DNA of 64,000 nucleotides from Verrucomicrobiota bacterium. Its GTDB lineage: Bacteria > Verrucomicrobiota > Verrucomicrobiia > Palsa-1439. Of the stretch, positions 51,779-60,972 are shown in pieces (position 1 is the first letter of the stretch; each line of letters starts with the position of its first letter). The position numbers and the translations under genes are program-made. The notes beneath the pieces are model-generated. The model saw nothing but the letters and a program-made list of their open reading frames with translations, was not told where the DNA came from and ran no database searches. Location of the stretch: positions 1 through 64,000 of the forward strand of contig VHCW01000014.1 of assembly GCA_016871575.1 (NCBI GenBank), written 5' to 3'.

Positions 51779-52777
51779 TCATCGCGCGCCGAGAACGGTG
51801 TATTCGTCGAGGAGATTGCGGAAGATGCGGTACCCGGCCATCGAGACGCCGGGCGGCGTTTGATGGTCAACGCTCGGAATGAAACCTCCCCGTTTCATCA
51901 GCGGCAGGATGCGCTCGAACTCGGCGCGCATTGCCGCTTCGCCTTTGTTCATCGTCATCTTGTCGAAATGGCCGACCATGCAGAGGTCGGGATATTGCTC
52001 GCGCAGTTTCAATCCGTCCACGCCGGCTTGGCGTTCGAGCGGGAGGACGCCGCGGATGCCGGCGTTGCGCAGCCACGGCACCATCAACGTCACGTCGCCG
52101 TCGGTGTCAACGATGGGAATGATGTCGAGTTCCTCGGCCAGCGGGATGAGTTGGCGGTAGTACGGCGCGAGAAAATCGTTGAACGCCTGCTCGGAGATCA
52201 TCGGGCCGAGGTTGTAACTCACGTCCTCGGCAAACGTCATGAACGTCGGCACGCAGACCTTGGCGATCTGTTCCATCAGCCGGCGGTTGAAATCGCAGAG
52301 GTCCTGGTTGATTGCGTGGACGAGTTCGGGCTGGTCGTACAAGGCGAGGCTGAGCCGCTCGATGTTCATCAGCGTCCGCGGGAACCAGAAAAAACCTTCC
52401 AGCGTGATCCAGACCACCGCGTCGCCGCGACGTTGCCGCTCCGCCCACGCGCGCATCGTCTCGATGGCGGGCGAGTGGTCCGGGAAAATGTGCGGGCGAA
52501 TCCGGCGATAGTCGTCCATGGTGGCGACGACGCCCTCGACGTGGTGTTGCGTCGCCTCGATGGTCGCCTCGGTGGTGCTGAACCAGAATTGCTGGTACGG
52601 GTCGAGGCCGAAATACTGCGCAATGTCGAAGACCTGGCTGAACTTCAACTTGCGCGGCAGTCCTTCACCGTGCCAGCGCGCGATGGTTTCGTCCCACCAC
52701 ATCGCCCATTCCCAGCGCGGCAGCCGGTCCACCGGCTGGAAGTTCATGACGGCGCGGAAACGTTCGACGTGGTTCAT
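51779..52777 (-). CDS. Uroporphyrinogen decarboxylase-family (URO-D) protein
   Basis: MNHVERFRAVMNFQPVDRLPRWEWAMWWDETI; DGDVTLMVPWLRNAGIRGVLPLERQAGVDGLKLREQYPDLCMVGHFDK. Confidence 0.82.
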   Translation of the reverse strand: MNHVERFRAVMNFQPVDRLPRWEWAMWWDETIARWHGEGLPRKLKFSQVFDIAQYFGLDPYQQFWFSTTEATIEATQHHVEGVVATMDDYRRIRPHIFPDHSPAIETMRAWAERQRRGDAVVWITLEGFFWFPRTLMNIERLSLALYDQPELVHAINQDLCDFNRRLMEQIAKVCVPTFMTFAEDVSYNLGPMISEQAFNDFLAPYYRQLIPLAEELDIIPIVDTDGDVTLMVPWLRNAGIRGVLPLERQAGVDGLKLREQYPDLCMVGHFDKMTMNKGEAAMRAEFERILPLMKRGGFIPSVDHQTPPGVSMAGYRIFRNLLDEYTVLGAR

Positions 52778-52962
52778 GTGGTATCCTTTCCGTGCGTGGT
52801 GCAAACACAGGTCGAGACCATGACTGCCACAGAATAGCCGTTTCCCCTCTTTCCAACCAGAACAATCTCGCGTGAAACCATGAAACGATCAGTTCCCAAG
52901 TTTGCACGCCAAGAAACTTGACTTGTGGAGTCGGCCTTCTACTCTGGCGCGCAAAGTGCCGC

Positions 52963-54243
52963 ATGAATTGGAATGCATATCGTGAATGGAAACTCCGGTG
53001 GAAGGCGCGCTGCGTTGTTCGCACCGGCGTGTTCTTGCGCGGCGCGCCGGTGATTGCCGTAACGGGAACGAACGGAAAGACGACAACGGTTCACCTGATT
53101 GACCGGATGTTGCGGGCGGCGGGCTATCAAGTCGGCGCTTGCACGACCTATGGCGTCTATCACAACGGCGCGCGCGTCGCATCCGGCGACCGGGCGGGCC
53201 ACCGGGGAATCTGGCGGGCGTTGCATTGCCCGGGGTTGCAGGTGGTCGTGGCGGAGGTGGGGCGCGGCGGCATGCTCCGGTACGGAACCGGGTTTGCAAC
53301 GTGCCGGGTCGGCGTGGTGACGAACGTGTTTGGCGATCACCTCGGCCTCGAAGGCATCTGGACGGTGGACGAGATGGCGAAGGTCAAGTCGGAGATCGCG
53401 CGCCGCGCCGATCCGTCAGGCGCGGTTGTGCTGAACGCCGACGACCCGCGCGTGTCGGCGATGGCGCGGCTCACGCGCGCCCGTCCCATCTTCTTCACCA
53501 TCGAGGGACGCGAGACCGAGTTCGAGCGCGGCTGGTTCCTGCGCGACGGCGGGTTGTGGCGCAAGGACGGCGCGACGGCGGAACGCCTGCTGGCCGCGGC
53601 GGAAATGCCGATGACGTTCGGCGGACATTTCCGCTACAACATCGCCAATGCGCTCGCGGCGCTCGCCGCCATCGAGGGGATCAGCGACAAGTTGCCCGTG
53701 CCGCGCGACGCGCAACTCGCCGTGCTGCGCGAGTACGAGCGCGATTTCCGGGATTACCCGCCCACGCGGTTCGTGCTGGCCCGGTTTCGCGGGCAGCATG
53801 TGTTGCTGCTGCACTGCAAGAACCCCGACGCCTACCGGCTCGAAGCGCCGATGATTCGACGGGTCCAATCCGCGCTCGGCTGCCGGCACATTGTCGGCGT
53901 GGCCACTTCCATTGGCGACCGGCTGGAGGAATACCATCGCGCCGTGTCGGAGCAGATTGCCGGGTTGAGCGATGGTGTCTTCTTGAGGCCGCCGCTGGCG
54001 AAGTATCTGCGCGGATTGCCGGCGGAGGAGATGATGCGGCGGTTGTCGTCGGCGCTGAAACCGGGACAACTCCTCGGCACCGAGCCGCTCACGACCGGGG
54101 AGATGGTCGAGCGGGCGCGGCAACGATTCGGCGAATCGTTTCTGCTGGCGTATTTCGTGGCGCACGCCGACCCGGTGTTGAAGCTGGATGAATTCCTCCG
54201 CGAGGCCGATGTCCTGCCGATTCCCCCGTCGGCGCTGGAGTAA
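52963..54243 (+). CDS. Standalone Mur-ligase-domain protein resembling the C-terminal half of cyanophycin synthetase
   Basis: VIAVTGTNGKTTTVHLIDRMLRAAGYQVGACTTYGVYHNG; VVAEVGRGGMLRYGTGFATCRVGVVTNVFGDHLGLEGIWTVDEMAKVK; AVVLNADDPRV. Confidence 0.82.
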   Translation: MNWNAYREWKLRWKARCVVRTGVFLRGAPVIAVTGTNGKTTTVHLIDRMLRAAGYQVGACTTYGVYHNGARVASGDRAGHRGIWRALHCPGLQVVVAEVGRGGMLRYGTGFATCRVGVVTNVFGDHLGLEGIWTVDEMAKVKSEIARRADPSGAVVLNADDPRVSAMARLTRARPIFFTIEGRETEFERGWFLRDGGLWRKDGATAERLLAAAEMPMTFGGHFRYNIANALAALAAIEGISDKLPVPRDAQLAVLREYERDFRDYPPTRFVLARFRGQHVLLLHCKNPDAYRLEAPMIRRVQSALGCRHIVGVATSIGDRLEEYHRAVSEQIAGLSDGVFLRPPLAKYLRGLPAEEMMRRLSSALKPGQLLGTEPLTTGEMVERARQRFGESFLLAYFVAHADPVLKLDEFLREADVLPIPPSALE

Positions 54244-54245
54244 GT

Positions 54246-55172
54246 TCAGCGCGCGAAGCGGCGGGCCACTTCGCTGAGCACGCGCGCGGCGGTCTTGAGT
54301 CCGTCGAACTGCCGGTAGAAATCGAGGTGGAAGTCCGCCTGCATTTTGCGTCCGCTGGGGTTGGAAAACATCCACGTCGCGCCGTTCGGATTGATCTCCA
54401 CCACGTGCAACTTGCCGGTCGTCGCGTCGCGCACGAAATCCTGGCCGAGCAACGGCACTGTGGGAAAAACCGCGTGGATCTGCCTCGCCAGCGCCAACAT
54501 CTCGGCGTCGTTTGCCAGCGCAATCGTGCAGCCTTCTGCCGTTGCCACAATCGAGGTGCCGCTGGCGCGACGAAAGTCGGCAGGGCTTTCGATGGGAGGA
54601 ACATCGTGCCGCCCTTCGTAGCGGGCCGAAAGGAGAGGTTCACCAAACAATGTCAGCACCCGGCACGAAACCGGCCACGGGCCGGTGTAGATGAATTGCT
54701 GGGCGATCATCGCTCCATACCGTCCGGGGTGATCTTCGCGTAACTCGTGCGGCTTTTTGTAATGGACGCGGTTGGTCCGGTGAATCCAAACGTAGGCGCC
54801 GCGACCGCCCATCTCAGGTTTTACGACCACGTAAGGCCCCCAGACTGATGGATCGAGAACTGTTTCCGGCGTGATGACCTCGAAACGCGGCAGCGGCAGC
54901 CCGGCTTCCTGGAGTTTTCGGTAGGTGAACAATTTCCCGCGCCGCAACTGGCGCAATCGCCGGCCGCGGATCAGGTTGAAATGCTGTGGACGGTCAAACT
55001 CGACGGTCACGGTGGTCCGGGCGAACAACCGCAACGGCGTCCAGAGGTGCGGGCGCGTCGTGGGGAAGGCGTAGAAGTTGATGTCATCGCCGATGTGCGA
55101 GCCGATGGTTTCGATGTCGGAGACTGATTTGGTGTCGGGATGAAAAAAGACGGCGAGGTTGATCTTCCTCAT
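54246..55172 (-). CDS. ATP-grasp (RimK-like) ligase
   Basis: LFTYRKLQEAGLPLPRFEVIT; GPYVVVKPEMGGRGAYV; GTSIVATAEGC; LLGQDFVRDATTGKLHVVEINPNGATWMFSN. Confidence 0.8.
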   Translation of the reverse strand: MRKINLAVFFHPDTKSVSDIETIGSHIGDDINFYAFPTTRPHLWTPLRLFARTTVTVEFDRPQHFNLIRGRRLRQLRRGKLFTYRKLQEAGLPLPRFEVITPETVLDPSVWGPYVVVKPEMGGRGAYVWIHRTNRVHYKKPHELREDHPGRYGAMIAQQFIYTGPWPVSCRVLTLFGEPLLSARYEGRHDVPPIESPADFRRASGTSIVATAEGCTIALANDAEMLALARQIHAVFPTVPLLGQDFVRDATTGKLHVVEINPNGATWMFSNPSGRKMQADFHLDFYRQFDGLKTAARVLSEVARRFAR

Positions 55173-56422
55173 CGGTTGCCGGTGAGGTGGCCGTGACTGG
55201 AGGTGACACCGTTGTAGGCGTTGACGTGGGAGGCATCGCTGACGGGTCTCGGTTTGGGGCCGAAGTTGTATTTGATGAGTTTCCAGAGGTCGCCGGGTTT
55301 GCGGTCGTAGCCGAGCGACGGCGTCGGTTCGTAGCCGCAATGGGTCATGCAGTTTTCGCAACGCGGGTCGCGGACGATGCCGTTGAAGACGCCATACTTG
55401 CTCCAGTCTGATTTGTCCAGCATCTCGCGGTAGGTTTTGTAGTGGCCATCGGTGATGAGGTAGCAGGGGGCTTTCCAGCCGCGGATGTTGCGGGTGGGGA
55501 TCGCCCATGCCGTGCAATGGAGATCGCGTTGCCCGGCAAGAAACTCCAGATAGGCCGGTGTGCCGAGCAATGGGTATTTGCGTCCCCATTCGACGACGTT
55601 GGCGAATTTCTCGTGCGTGAGTTTGCGGGTGAGGAAGAAGTCTTCGGGTTTGCCTTTGCCCTTGCGGAGCATGTCTTGCTTGGCGGCGTCGTAGTCGTAA
55701 CCGGGGCTGAGCGTGAATCCGTCCACGCCGAGGCTGGACAGAAAATCGAAAAGGTGCTCGATCTCCCGCATATCGGTCTCTTTATAGACGGTGGTGTTGG
55801 TGGCCACTTGGAAGCCGAGCGCCTTGGCCATCTTGATGGCGGCGATGCACTCGCGGAAAATGCCTTCGCGCTCGACAATGAGGTCGTGGGTGCGTTCGAG
55901 GCTGTCCACATGGACGTTCCAGTAGAGCCAGTTGCTCGGGGCGATGACGGGCCGGTGGCTCTTGGCGCCTTTGCGGATTTCGGCGGCTTCCTTGTCGGTG
56001 AGAAGGTTGTCGGCGATGAGCGCGGCGAGTGTTGGCTCCAGCGCGTCGGTGTAAGTGTGGGCGAGGTAATCGCGCAGTTTCTGGCGCATCCGGGCGGAGT
56101 TGGTGCAGATATAGACGATCCGGCCTTGTTGGAGGAGGCCGGCGACGAGTTCTTCGAGCATCGGGTAGATGGTCGGTTCGCCGCCGCAGATCGAGACCAT
56201 CGGGGCGTCGCACTCGGCGGCGGAAGCGAGGCAATCGTCGAGGCTCATGAGGTCGTTAAGTGAGGTGGAGTATTCGCGGATGCGACCGCAGCCGGTGCAG
56301 GAGAGGTTGCAGGTGTGGAGCGGTTCGAGCTGGAGGACGAGGGCGAATTTCTGGACGCGCCGGAGCTTGTTGCGAAAGATGTGGCCGGCGATTTTCGCCG
56401 AAAGCGCGAGGGGAAAACGCAT
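55169..56422 (-). CDS. hpnH: Hopanoid biosynthesis radical SAM protein HpnH
   Basis: QLEPLHTCNLSCTGCGRIREY (CxxxCxxC), SICGGEPTIYPML, GFTLSPGYDYDAAKQ, CMTHCGYEPT. Confidence 0.9.
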   Translation of the reverse strand: MRFPLALSAKIAGHIFRNKLRRVQKFALVLQLEPLHTCNLSCTGCGRIREYSTSLNDLMSLDDCLASAAECDAPMVSICGGEPTIYPMLEELVAGLLQQGRIVYICTNSARMRQKLRDYLAHTYTDALEPTLAALIADNLLTDKEAAEIRKGAKSHRPVIAPSNWLYWNVHVDSLERTHDLIVEREGIFRECIAAIKMAKALGFQVATNTTVYKETDMREIEHLFDFLSSLGVDGFTLSPGYDYDAAKQDMLRKGKGKPEDFFLTRKLTHEKFANVVEWGRKYPLLGTPAYLEFLAGQRDLHCTAWAIPTRNIRGWKAPCYLITDGHYKTYREMLDKSDWSKYGVFNGIVRDPRCENCMTHCGYEPTPSLGYDRKPGDLWKLIKYNFGPKPRPVSDASHVNAYNGVTSSHGHLTGNR

Positions 56423-56427
56423 GTGCG

Positions 56428-58497
56428 TCAGTCTTCTTCGAGGCGCGCCAGGGTGCGCAGGCGGGCGACGGCGCGGTAGAGGCGCGGTTGTTTGTAGAAT
56501 TGGCGGAGCGCGCGTGATTTTTCGTTCTCGCGCGGCACGGGCGGGAAATGATTGGAGGTGTGGCGCGCGTACATGCCGAGCGCCATCAACGGCCAGTAGT
56601 GGCAGTAGTAATGGTAGCGGAGATAAAAGACTTTCGGGAAGCCGGTGCCGGTGAAGAGTTGTTCGTCCCACGCGCCGTCGGCGTTTTGGGTGCCGAGGAG
56701 ATACTCGATGCCGCGCGCGACTTCCGGCGAGTCGGTTTCGCCGGCGGAGATCAATCCCATCAATGCCCACGCGGTCTGGGAGGCGGTGCTTTCGCCGATG
56801 CCTTTGTAGTGCGGGTCGTCGTAGCTGCGGAGCGTTTCGCCCCAGCCGCCGTCGGCATTCTGGACGTTCTTGAGCCAGGCGACCGCGCGCCGAACAAACG
56901 GCAGCCGCATATCGGCGCCGATGACGTGGAGGCCGCGCAAGGTCTGCCACGTGCCGTAGAGGTAATTCGATCCCCAACGCCCGATCCAGGAACCGTCGGC
57001 GCACTGGTCACGGCGGATATAGCGAAGGGCGCGCTGGACGCAATTGTCTTCGCAGGTGAATCCGAAATGGCTGAGACATTCGAGCACGCGGGCGGTGATG
57101 TCGGAGGTGCTCGGGTCAATCATCGCGTTGTGGTCGGCGAACGGAACCTTGGTGAAGATGTAGCGGTCGTTGTCCTTGTCGAAGGCTGCCCAGCCGCCGT
57201 CGCGGCATTGCATGCCGAGCGTCCAGCGGATGCCGCGCCGGATGGCGGCGGATTTTTCGCGGTCAAACGCCGTCTGGCTGCGGTTGAGCGCCATCAAGAC
57301 CATGATCGTATCATCCACGTCGGGGTAAAATTCGTTGTCGTACTCGAAGAACCAGGCGCCGATGGGTTTCGCCGGCTCGGTGTAACGATGGCACTCGGCG
57401 TGTTTGACGCGCCAGTCGCCGGGACGGCAGACTTCCTTGTCGAGCAGCCAGCGCGTGGCCGCGACAAGCGACGGATGATTGGGGGCGAGACCCGACTCGT
57501 GAAGGGCGTTGACGGCGATGGCGGTGTCCCAGACGGGCGAGAAACAGGGTTGCAGGTGGAGCGTGTCCTCGTCCTCGATGCGAAGCTTGTCCATTTCAAC
57601 GATGCCGTGCGCGACGAGGTAACTGTCGTTGGTATAACCGAGCACGTGGAGACAGAGAACGTAGTTGGCCATCGCCGGGAAAATGGCGCCGAGACCGCCG
57701 GGGACGCGTCCGTGCTCGATGGTCCAGCGTTCCGCGCGGCGCATGGAGAGACGGCGCAAAAACGGGGCCGGATGATGGCGGTGCAGGAACTTCAGAACCG
57801 TGTCAATCCGCAGGAAGATGTTGCGCCACGTCAACGTGCGCGCGTCCCACGGCAGATGAATGTCAACTTTCTCCTTGCCGCCCAACCAGAGTTCGTCGAG
57901 TTGGCAGTGCGGCGGCAGCGGCTTGACCGGTTCCTTCGACCGGATGATGGCGAGCGGCACGAACATCGCGCGCGACCACGACGACATGTTGTAGATGCTG
58001 AACGGAAACCATTTCGGCAGCAGCATCAACTCGGAAGGAATCGCCGGGCAGCCGTCCCACGGATAGAGGCCGACCATGGCGAGGTAGATTTTCGTCCACG
58101 TGTTGCACTTGGTGATGCCGCCGGCGGCGAGGATGGCGTTGCGCATACGGACCATGTGCGGCGCGTCGGGGGAGTCGCCCGCCATTTTCAACGCGAGATA
58201 GGCTTTCACCGAGGCGCTGATTTCCATCGGGCCGGTCGGATAAATCGCCACGCCGCCGATGGGAAGAAGCTTGGAGCGGATATAGTTGGCGGCTTTGCGG
58301 AGCGTGATTGGATCGAGCCGGTCAATGAAATGCAGGTAAATCAGGTACTCCGATTCGAGGATGGTGTCGCCTTCGAGTTCGGCGCACCAATGCCCGTCGG
58401 AAGCCTGTTGCTCCAGCAACCAATCCCGTGCCGCCGCGATGGCGGTGTGGAGTTGGGCGCTGGGATCGTCGTGATGATTCTCTTGCGGCTGGATCAT
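56428..58497 (-). CDS. shc: Squalene-hopene cyclase
   Basis: YPDVDDTIMVLMAL (DxDD), repeated QW motifs (QCRDGGWAAF, QNADGGWGE, QNADGAW), CNTWTKIYLAMVGLYPW; AAGGAG RBS before MIQPQ. Confidence 0.95.
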   Translation of the reverse strand: MIQPQENHHDDPSAQLHTAIAAARDWLLEQQASDGHWCAELEGDTILESEYLIYLHFIDRLDPITLRKAANYIRSKLLPIGGVAIYPTGPMEISASVKAYLALKMAGDSPDAPHMVRMRNAILAAGGITKCNTWTKIYLAMVGLYPWDGCPAIPSELMLLPKWFPFSIYNMSSWSRAMFVPLAIIRSKEPVKPLPPHCQLDELWLGGKEKVDIHLPWDARTLTWRNIFLRIDTVLKFLHRHHPAPFLRRLSMRRAERWTIEHGRVPGGLGAIFPAMANYVLCLHVLGYTNDSYLVAHGIVEMDKLRIEDEDTLHLQPCFSPVWDTAIAVNALHESGLAPNHPSLVAATRWLLDKEVCRPGDWRVKHAECHRYTEPAKPIGAWFFEYDNEFYPDVDDTIMVLMALNRSQTAFDREKSAAIRRGIRWTLGMQCRDGGWAAFDKDNDRYIFTKVPFADHNAMIDPSTSDITARVLECLSHFGFTCEDNCVQRALRYIRRDQCADGSWIGRWGSNYLYGTWQTLRGLHVIGADMRLPFVRRAVAWLKNVQNADGGWGETLRSYDDPHYKGIGESTASQTAWALMGLISAGETDSPEVARGIEYLLGTQNADGAWDEQLFTGTGFPKVFYLRYHYYCHYWPLMALGMYARHTSNHFPPVPRENEKSRALRQFYKQPRLYRAVARLRTLARLEED

Positions 58498-58551
58498 GAT
58501 CTCCTTGGCGGCATTATAGGGAAAACAATCCGATTGTAAAGTTCGCACTGG

Positions 58552-59433
58552 TCAGACGTACAGGTACACGTACACGGCAAAAGCAACGGCCAGCAGCCCC
58601 GCTATCGCCGCCAGTGCCCAAAGCAGATTGCGTTTGCGGGCGGCCATGGCGAACGTGGCAATGATGACGCCCGCCTGCGCCGCGAGCATTCCGAAAAAGA
58701 ACCGCTGGCTCCGCGCATGATGACGGCCGGCGAGGATGTTGCTCTTGCGGACTTGGAGTTCGTAGAGGTTGGCAATCGCCTGGTTCAGGCGCGCTTCGAT
58801 CTCGTAACGTTGCGCCGTGTACGCGAGCCGGGCCGCGACGAAGCTCGTGTTCTTTCGCCCGAATTTTTTATCGAGCGCGTTCACCGCCTGATTGATCGGA
58901 TGCGTGGCGACTTCGAACGCCTGCACCCTGTCGCGCGCCGCAAGCAAGGCATCGGCGAGCATCTTGTCGGTAACGTTCGCCAGCAGCGATGTCACTTCAG
59001 TCTCCGGTTGAAGCATCTCAACAGCCTCGATGGCTGCCTTGATTTTCGAATCCAACAGCGGTCCGGCCGGCGCTGCGGGGACTTCGCCTTTGACCAGATA
59101 ATCCACGGCCTCTTGCTCACTGCCGGCCACGCCCTTGAATGTCGCTGCATCAAGCGGTTGACACTCCGTCGTGGCCTGCAACAGGTCAATCGTGTTGCGC
59201 TGGAGCGAGCTGCGAAGGCGTTTGGCCTGGAAGAAACTCCACTGATCACCCGCTTTCGATTGATGTTGTGCCGCGAGCGCGCGGGCATACTGGGCGCGGG
59301 TCATCTCGCTCGATGCCAACCCGGCCAGCATCGTGGCCACCACCGCCATCACCACCGGCGTGGCGGCAAGGATCTTGCCAAAAAAAGTTTGCGGCAGGTC
59401 ATCTTTGAGTTGATTGGGAATCTCCACCTTCAT
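58552..59433 (-). CDS. DUF4337-like membrane protein
   Basis: LAATPVVMAVVATMLAGLASSEMTRAQYARALAAQHQSKAGDQWSFFQAKRLRSSLQRN; two C-terminal TM segments. Confidence 0.8.
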   Translation of the reverse strand: MKVEIPNQLKDDLPQTFFGKILAATPVVMAVVATMLAGLASSEMTRAQYARALAAQHQSKAGDQWSFFQAKRLRSSLQRNTIDLLQATTECQPLDAATFKGVAGSEQEAVDYLVKGEVPAAPAGPLLDSKIKAAIEAVEMLQPETEVTSLLANVTDKMLADALLAARDRVQAFEVATHPINQAVNALDKKFGRKNTSFVAARLAYTAQRYEIEARLNQAIANLYELQVRKSNILAGRHHARSQRFFFGMLAAQAGVIIATFAMAARKRNLLWALAAIAGLLAVAFAVYVYLYV

Positions 59434-59575
59434 GGCCGCCAGTCTGCCACGAACCCGCCCCACGGTCGAGCAAACAAATCAGCCCACCGCCCTCCTGAAG
59501 TTGCGCGAAGGTCTTTCGGTTGTTGATCAATATGGAGACCCGCGCCGAAAAGGACGCTGACCACTGACAACTCCT

Positions 59576-60544
59576 TCACCGATAACCCTTGGGATGGGCG
59601 CGCTGCCAGTTCCACGCGCTCTCGATGATGGCCTCGATGTTGTCGTAACGCGGTTCCCAGCCAAGCGCCTTGCGGATCTTCCTGGAATCAGCAATCAATC
59701 GCGGCGGATCGCCCGGCCGCGGCGGTTTTGCAACGACGGGAATCGAGTGACCGGTGATCTGCCGCGCTGTTTCGATGATTTGAAGAACGGAATAGCCCGT
59801 CCCGCTGCCAAGATTGAAGACGTCGCTCTGGTCGCACTCCAGCGCCAGCATGTGCGCCTGCGCCAGGTCGAGGATGTGAACATAGTCGCGGATGCACGTG
59901 CCGTCCTTGGTCGGGTAATCGGCGCCGTACACGTCCACGTGCGGTTTCAACTTCAACGCCACCTTCAGCACGTTCGGGATCAGGTGCGTCTCCTGCCAGT
60001 GATGTTCGCCGTAGCGTTGCGACGCGCCGGCGGCGTTGAAATAACGCAGGCAGACATACGTGAGCTTGTTGATCCGGCTGACCCATTCCAGCGCCCGCTC
60101 AAACATCAACTTCGATTCGCCGTACGGATTGACCGGTTGCTTGGGCAACTCTTCATGGATGGGAACCTTCGATGGCATCCCGAAGATGGCGCATGTGGAC
60201 GAGAAAATGAACTTGCTCACGCCGGACTGCACGCAGGCTTCGAGCAGGTTGACGCCGTTGCCGACATTGTTGCGGAAATATTTTCCCGGATTGATCATGC
60301 TGTCCGACACGATCGCACTGGCCGCGAAGTGCATGACGGCATCCGGCCGGAGCCGTTCCATCGTCTGGAACAAGAACGGGCGGTCCGAGAGGTCGCCCTC
60401 GATGAACGTCGCCCGCGGATCCACCGCCTGGCGATGCCCCTCGCTGAGGTTGTCGTAAACGCAAACCTGATGGCGCGCGTTGAGCAACTCCTCGACGCAC
60501 ACGCTCCCGATGTACCCCGCTCCTCCTGTCACGAAAATCCTCAT
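59576..60544 (-). CDS. galE: UDP-glucose 4-epimerase
   Basis: MRIFVTGGAGYIGSVCVEELLNARHQVCVYDNLSEGHRQAV; SSTCAIFG; NPYGESKLMFE; RYFNAAGA; GTCIRDYVHILDLAQAH. Confidence 0.96.
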   Translation of the reverse strand: MRIFVTGGAGYIGSVCVEELLNARHQVCVYDNLSEGHRQAVDPRATFIEGDLSDRPFLFQTMERLRPDAVMHFAASAIVSDSMINPGKYFRNNVGNGVNLLEACVQSGVSKFIFSSTCAIFGMPSKVPIHEELPKQPVNPYGESKLMFERALEWVSRINKLTYVCLRYFNAAGASQRYGEHHWQETHLIPNVLKVALKLKPHVDVYGADYPTKDGTCIRDYVHILDLAQAHMLALECDQSDVFNLGSGTGYSVLQIIETARQITGHSIPVVAKPPRPGDPPRLIADSRKIRKALGWEPRYDNIEAIIESAWNWQRAHPKGYR

Positions 60545-60591
60545 GCCGCCATACTAACGATACAAGCGCGCCAGTGCAAGTCTGCATTAGA

Positions 60592-60893
60592 GCAGGGCAG
60601 ACGCATCTAAACTCCGAGCACACGCAGGAGATAGGCGTGATCCCAGCCCGCGCAAACGTCTCCACCCCCAACGCCGTGCTCTGATAGTAACGCCGCGTCT
60701 CGACGCGGGGGGCCGTGATGGATTGGAAGTGTTTGATCAGACTGAGGTGGGGATGTTGGTTTTGCATCCCCACGGTAAATCACAACGGCGCGATTTCCGG
60801 AATCAAAATCTTTCTCCGGCCAGTCATTGTGACCGGCTCACTTACAAGGCATTCCCCATTTCGCTTCCCCAAAATTGGATGCGTCTGCCCTGC
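60592..60893. mobile_element. MITE-like element with 16-bp perfect terminal inverted repeats
   Basis: GCAGGGCAGACGCATC at 60592-60607 and its exact reverse complement GATGCGTCTGCCCTGC at 60878-60893; internal stem GTGGGGATG/CATCCCCAC at 60747-60773. Confidence 0.65.
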
Positions 60894-60972
60894 ACCCCCT
60901 CTATCGCCTGCTTGACGTTTGGATTGCAGTAGATACATACTCCCGCCTGAAATTGACAATCAAGGAACAACC

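Noticed and set aside
56548-58539. 663-aa plus-strand ORF
   Set aside because: Antisense to shc, which has full catalytic and QW motifs on the minus strand.
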